Source of the DNA: Septoria linicola
Lineage: Eukaryota; Ascomycota; Dothideomycetes; Mycosphaerellales; Mycosphaerellaceae
Assembly: GCA_024114885.1 (NCBI GenBank)
Contig: CP099419.1
Span: forward strand, 682,001 to 746,000
Length of the DNA: 64,000 nt
Reading direction: 5' to 3'
The notes beneath the pieces were generated by a model. The model was not told where the DNA came from, did no database searches, and saw only the letters and a list, made by a program, of their open reading frames with translations. A program made the position numbers and the translations under genes. This document shows, in pieces, positions 63,603 to 64,000 of this stretch (the stretch's first letter is position 1; every line of letters starts with the position of its first letter).

Positions 63603-64000
63603 TAGTAATAGAAAATAGAAGCCTCTTTATTAATAAGGCCTAGTATCGAGAAGGGCTTTAGCGTAGTAATCTCGTAACCTTCTTCTTATAAAGGCTTTAA
63701 AGCTATTATCGTTTAGTATATAGCTAATTAAGCTTCTTATTAAAGCCTCGTCTTAAAGTATAAACTTGTTTAGTATAGTAGTTCGAGGCTTTAGAGAGTC
63801 TAGATACTATAAGTACTCTTATTATATTAAGACTAGGCTTACTATATAAACCTTAATATCGAAGCCTCTTCTTAGCTAGTATATAAGCCTTAGCCTACTA
63901 AGCGAGTAAAGCCTCGAAGTATACTTACTTCGTTACTAGATCTCTAGTATAGAAGAGCTATAACTAGACTAGTATACTAGAGAGGATTCGAGTATCGTTA
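63603..64000 (-). pseudogene. continuation of the RIP-degraded minus-strand frame, right of the Copia element
   Basis: Again CpA/TpG-free. Minus-strand translation gives coding-like pieces (SSYSSSILEIQQRSKYTSRL, ASNYYTKQVYTLRRGFNKK). It runs off the window edge and is probably the 5'-ward part of the frame at 54,170-57,475. Confidence 0.4.

Noticed and set aside
44161..64000. Starship-type giant element
   Set aside because: No tyrosine-recombinase captain (DUF3435-like) frame could be recognised at either end, and no element boundary was found.
63603..64000. Subtelomeric position
   Set aside because: No TTAGGG/CCCTAA telomere repeats are visible. AT-rich RIP islands also occur internally.

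Overview
The window looks like nuclear DNA of a filamentous ascomycete, most plausibly a Dothideomycete (Mycosphaerellales/Capnodiales-like; this placement is inference). The evidence is short GT-AG introns of about 50-90 bp, typical fungal families (Zn2Cys6 regulator, TRP/flavin-carrier-like membrane protein, sedolisin, 2EXR/F-box-like proteins) and a strong repeat-induced point mutation (RIP) signature in the repeats.

Positions 1 to about 44,160 form a gene-dense, GC-balanced compartment. It carries housekeeping genes: ribosomal protein eL34, the spliceosome core protein Prp8, the KEOPS subunit Cgi121, the mitochondrial import receptor Tim50, an EDEM/Htm1-type GH47 protein of ER-associated degradation, methionine sulfoxide reductase A and a ZIP metal transporter. 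Between them lie lineage-specific or fast-evolving genes: a sedolisin-family (S53) pseudogene that has lost its catalytic motifs, a tandem pair of 2EXR/F-box-like genes (one frameshifted), two SprT-like metalloprotease paralogues about 25 kb apart, an eight-cysteine small secreted protein, a Gly/Met-rich small protein, a secreted GlcG/HbpS-like protein, a small single-span membrane protein and a TRP/ML-domain membrane protein. Divergent pairs (eL34/PRP8, regulator/CGI121, TIM50/EDEM) share 440-470 bp promoter regions.

From about 44,160 to 64,000 the base composition changes abruptly. CpA and TpG become very rare, TpA very common, and CpG is retained, which is the pattern of CpA-directed RIP. 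In this compartment are degraded coding frames full of TAG/TAA stops, a tandem array of about thirteen 160-bp units with a 480-bp higher-order duplication (49.2-51.3 kb), and a complete nested Ty1/Copia-type LTR retrotransposon (57,481-63,597; 278-bp LTRs; 5-bp target duplication CTACT). Two islands (46.73-47.58 kb and 51.47-53.76 kb) escaped most of the mutation. The second holds a recognisable spliced gene of unknown function with an in-frame alanine/histidine-rich repeat and a few RIP-type stops.

The most interesting points are the RIP-sheltered islands and the satellite with its recent three-unit duplication, the catalytically dead sedolisin, the SprT-like pair (one copy beside the RIP boundary and preceded by a minisatellite), and a one-base reading-frame conflict at the only intron of PRP8.
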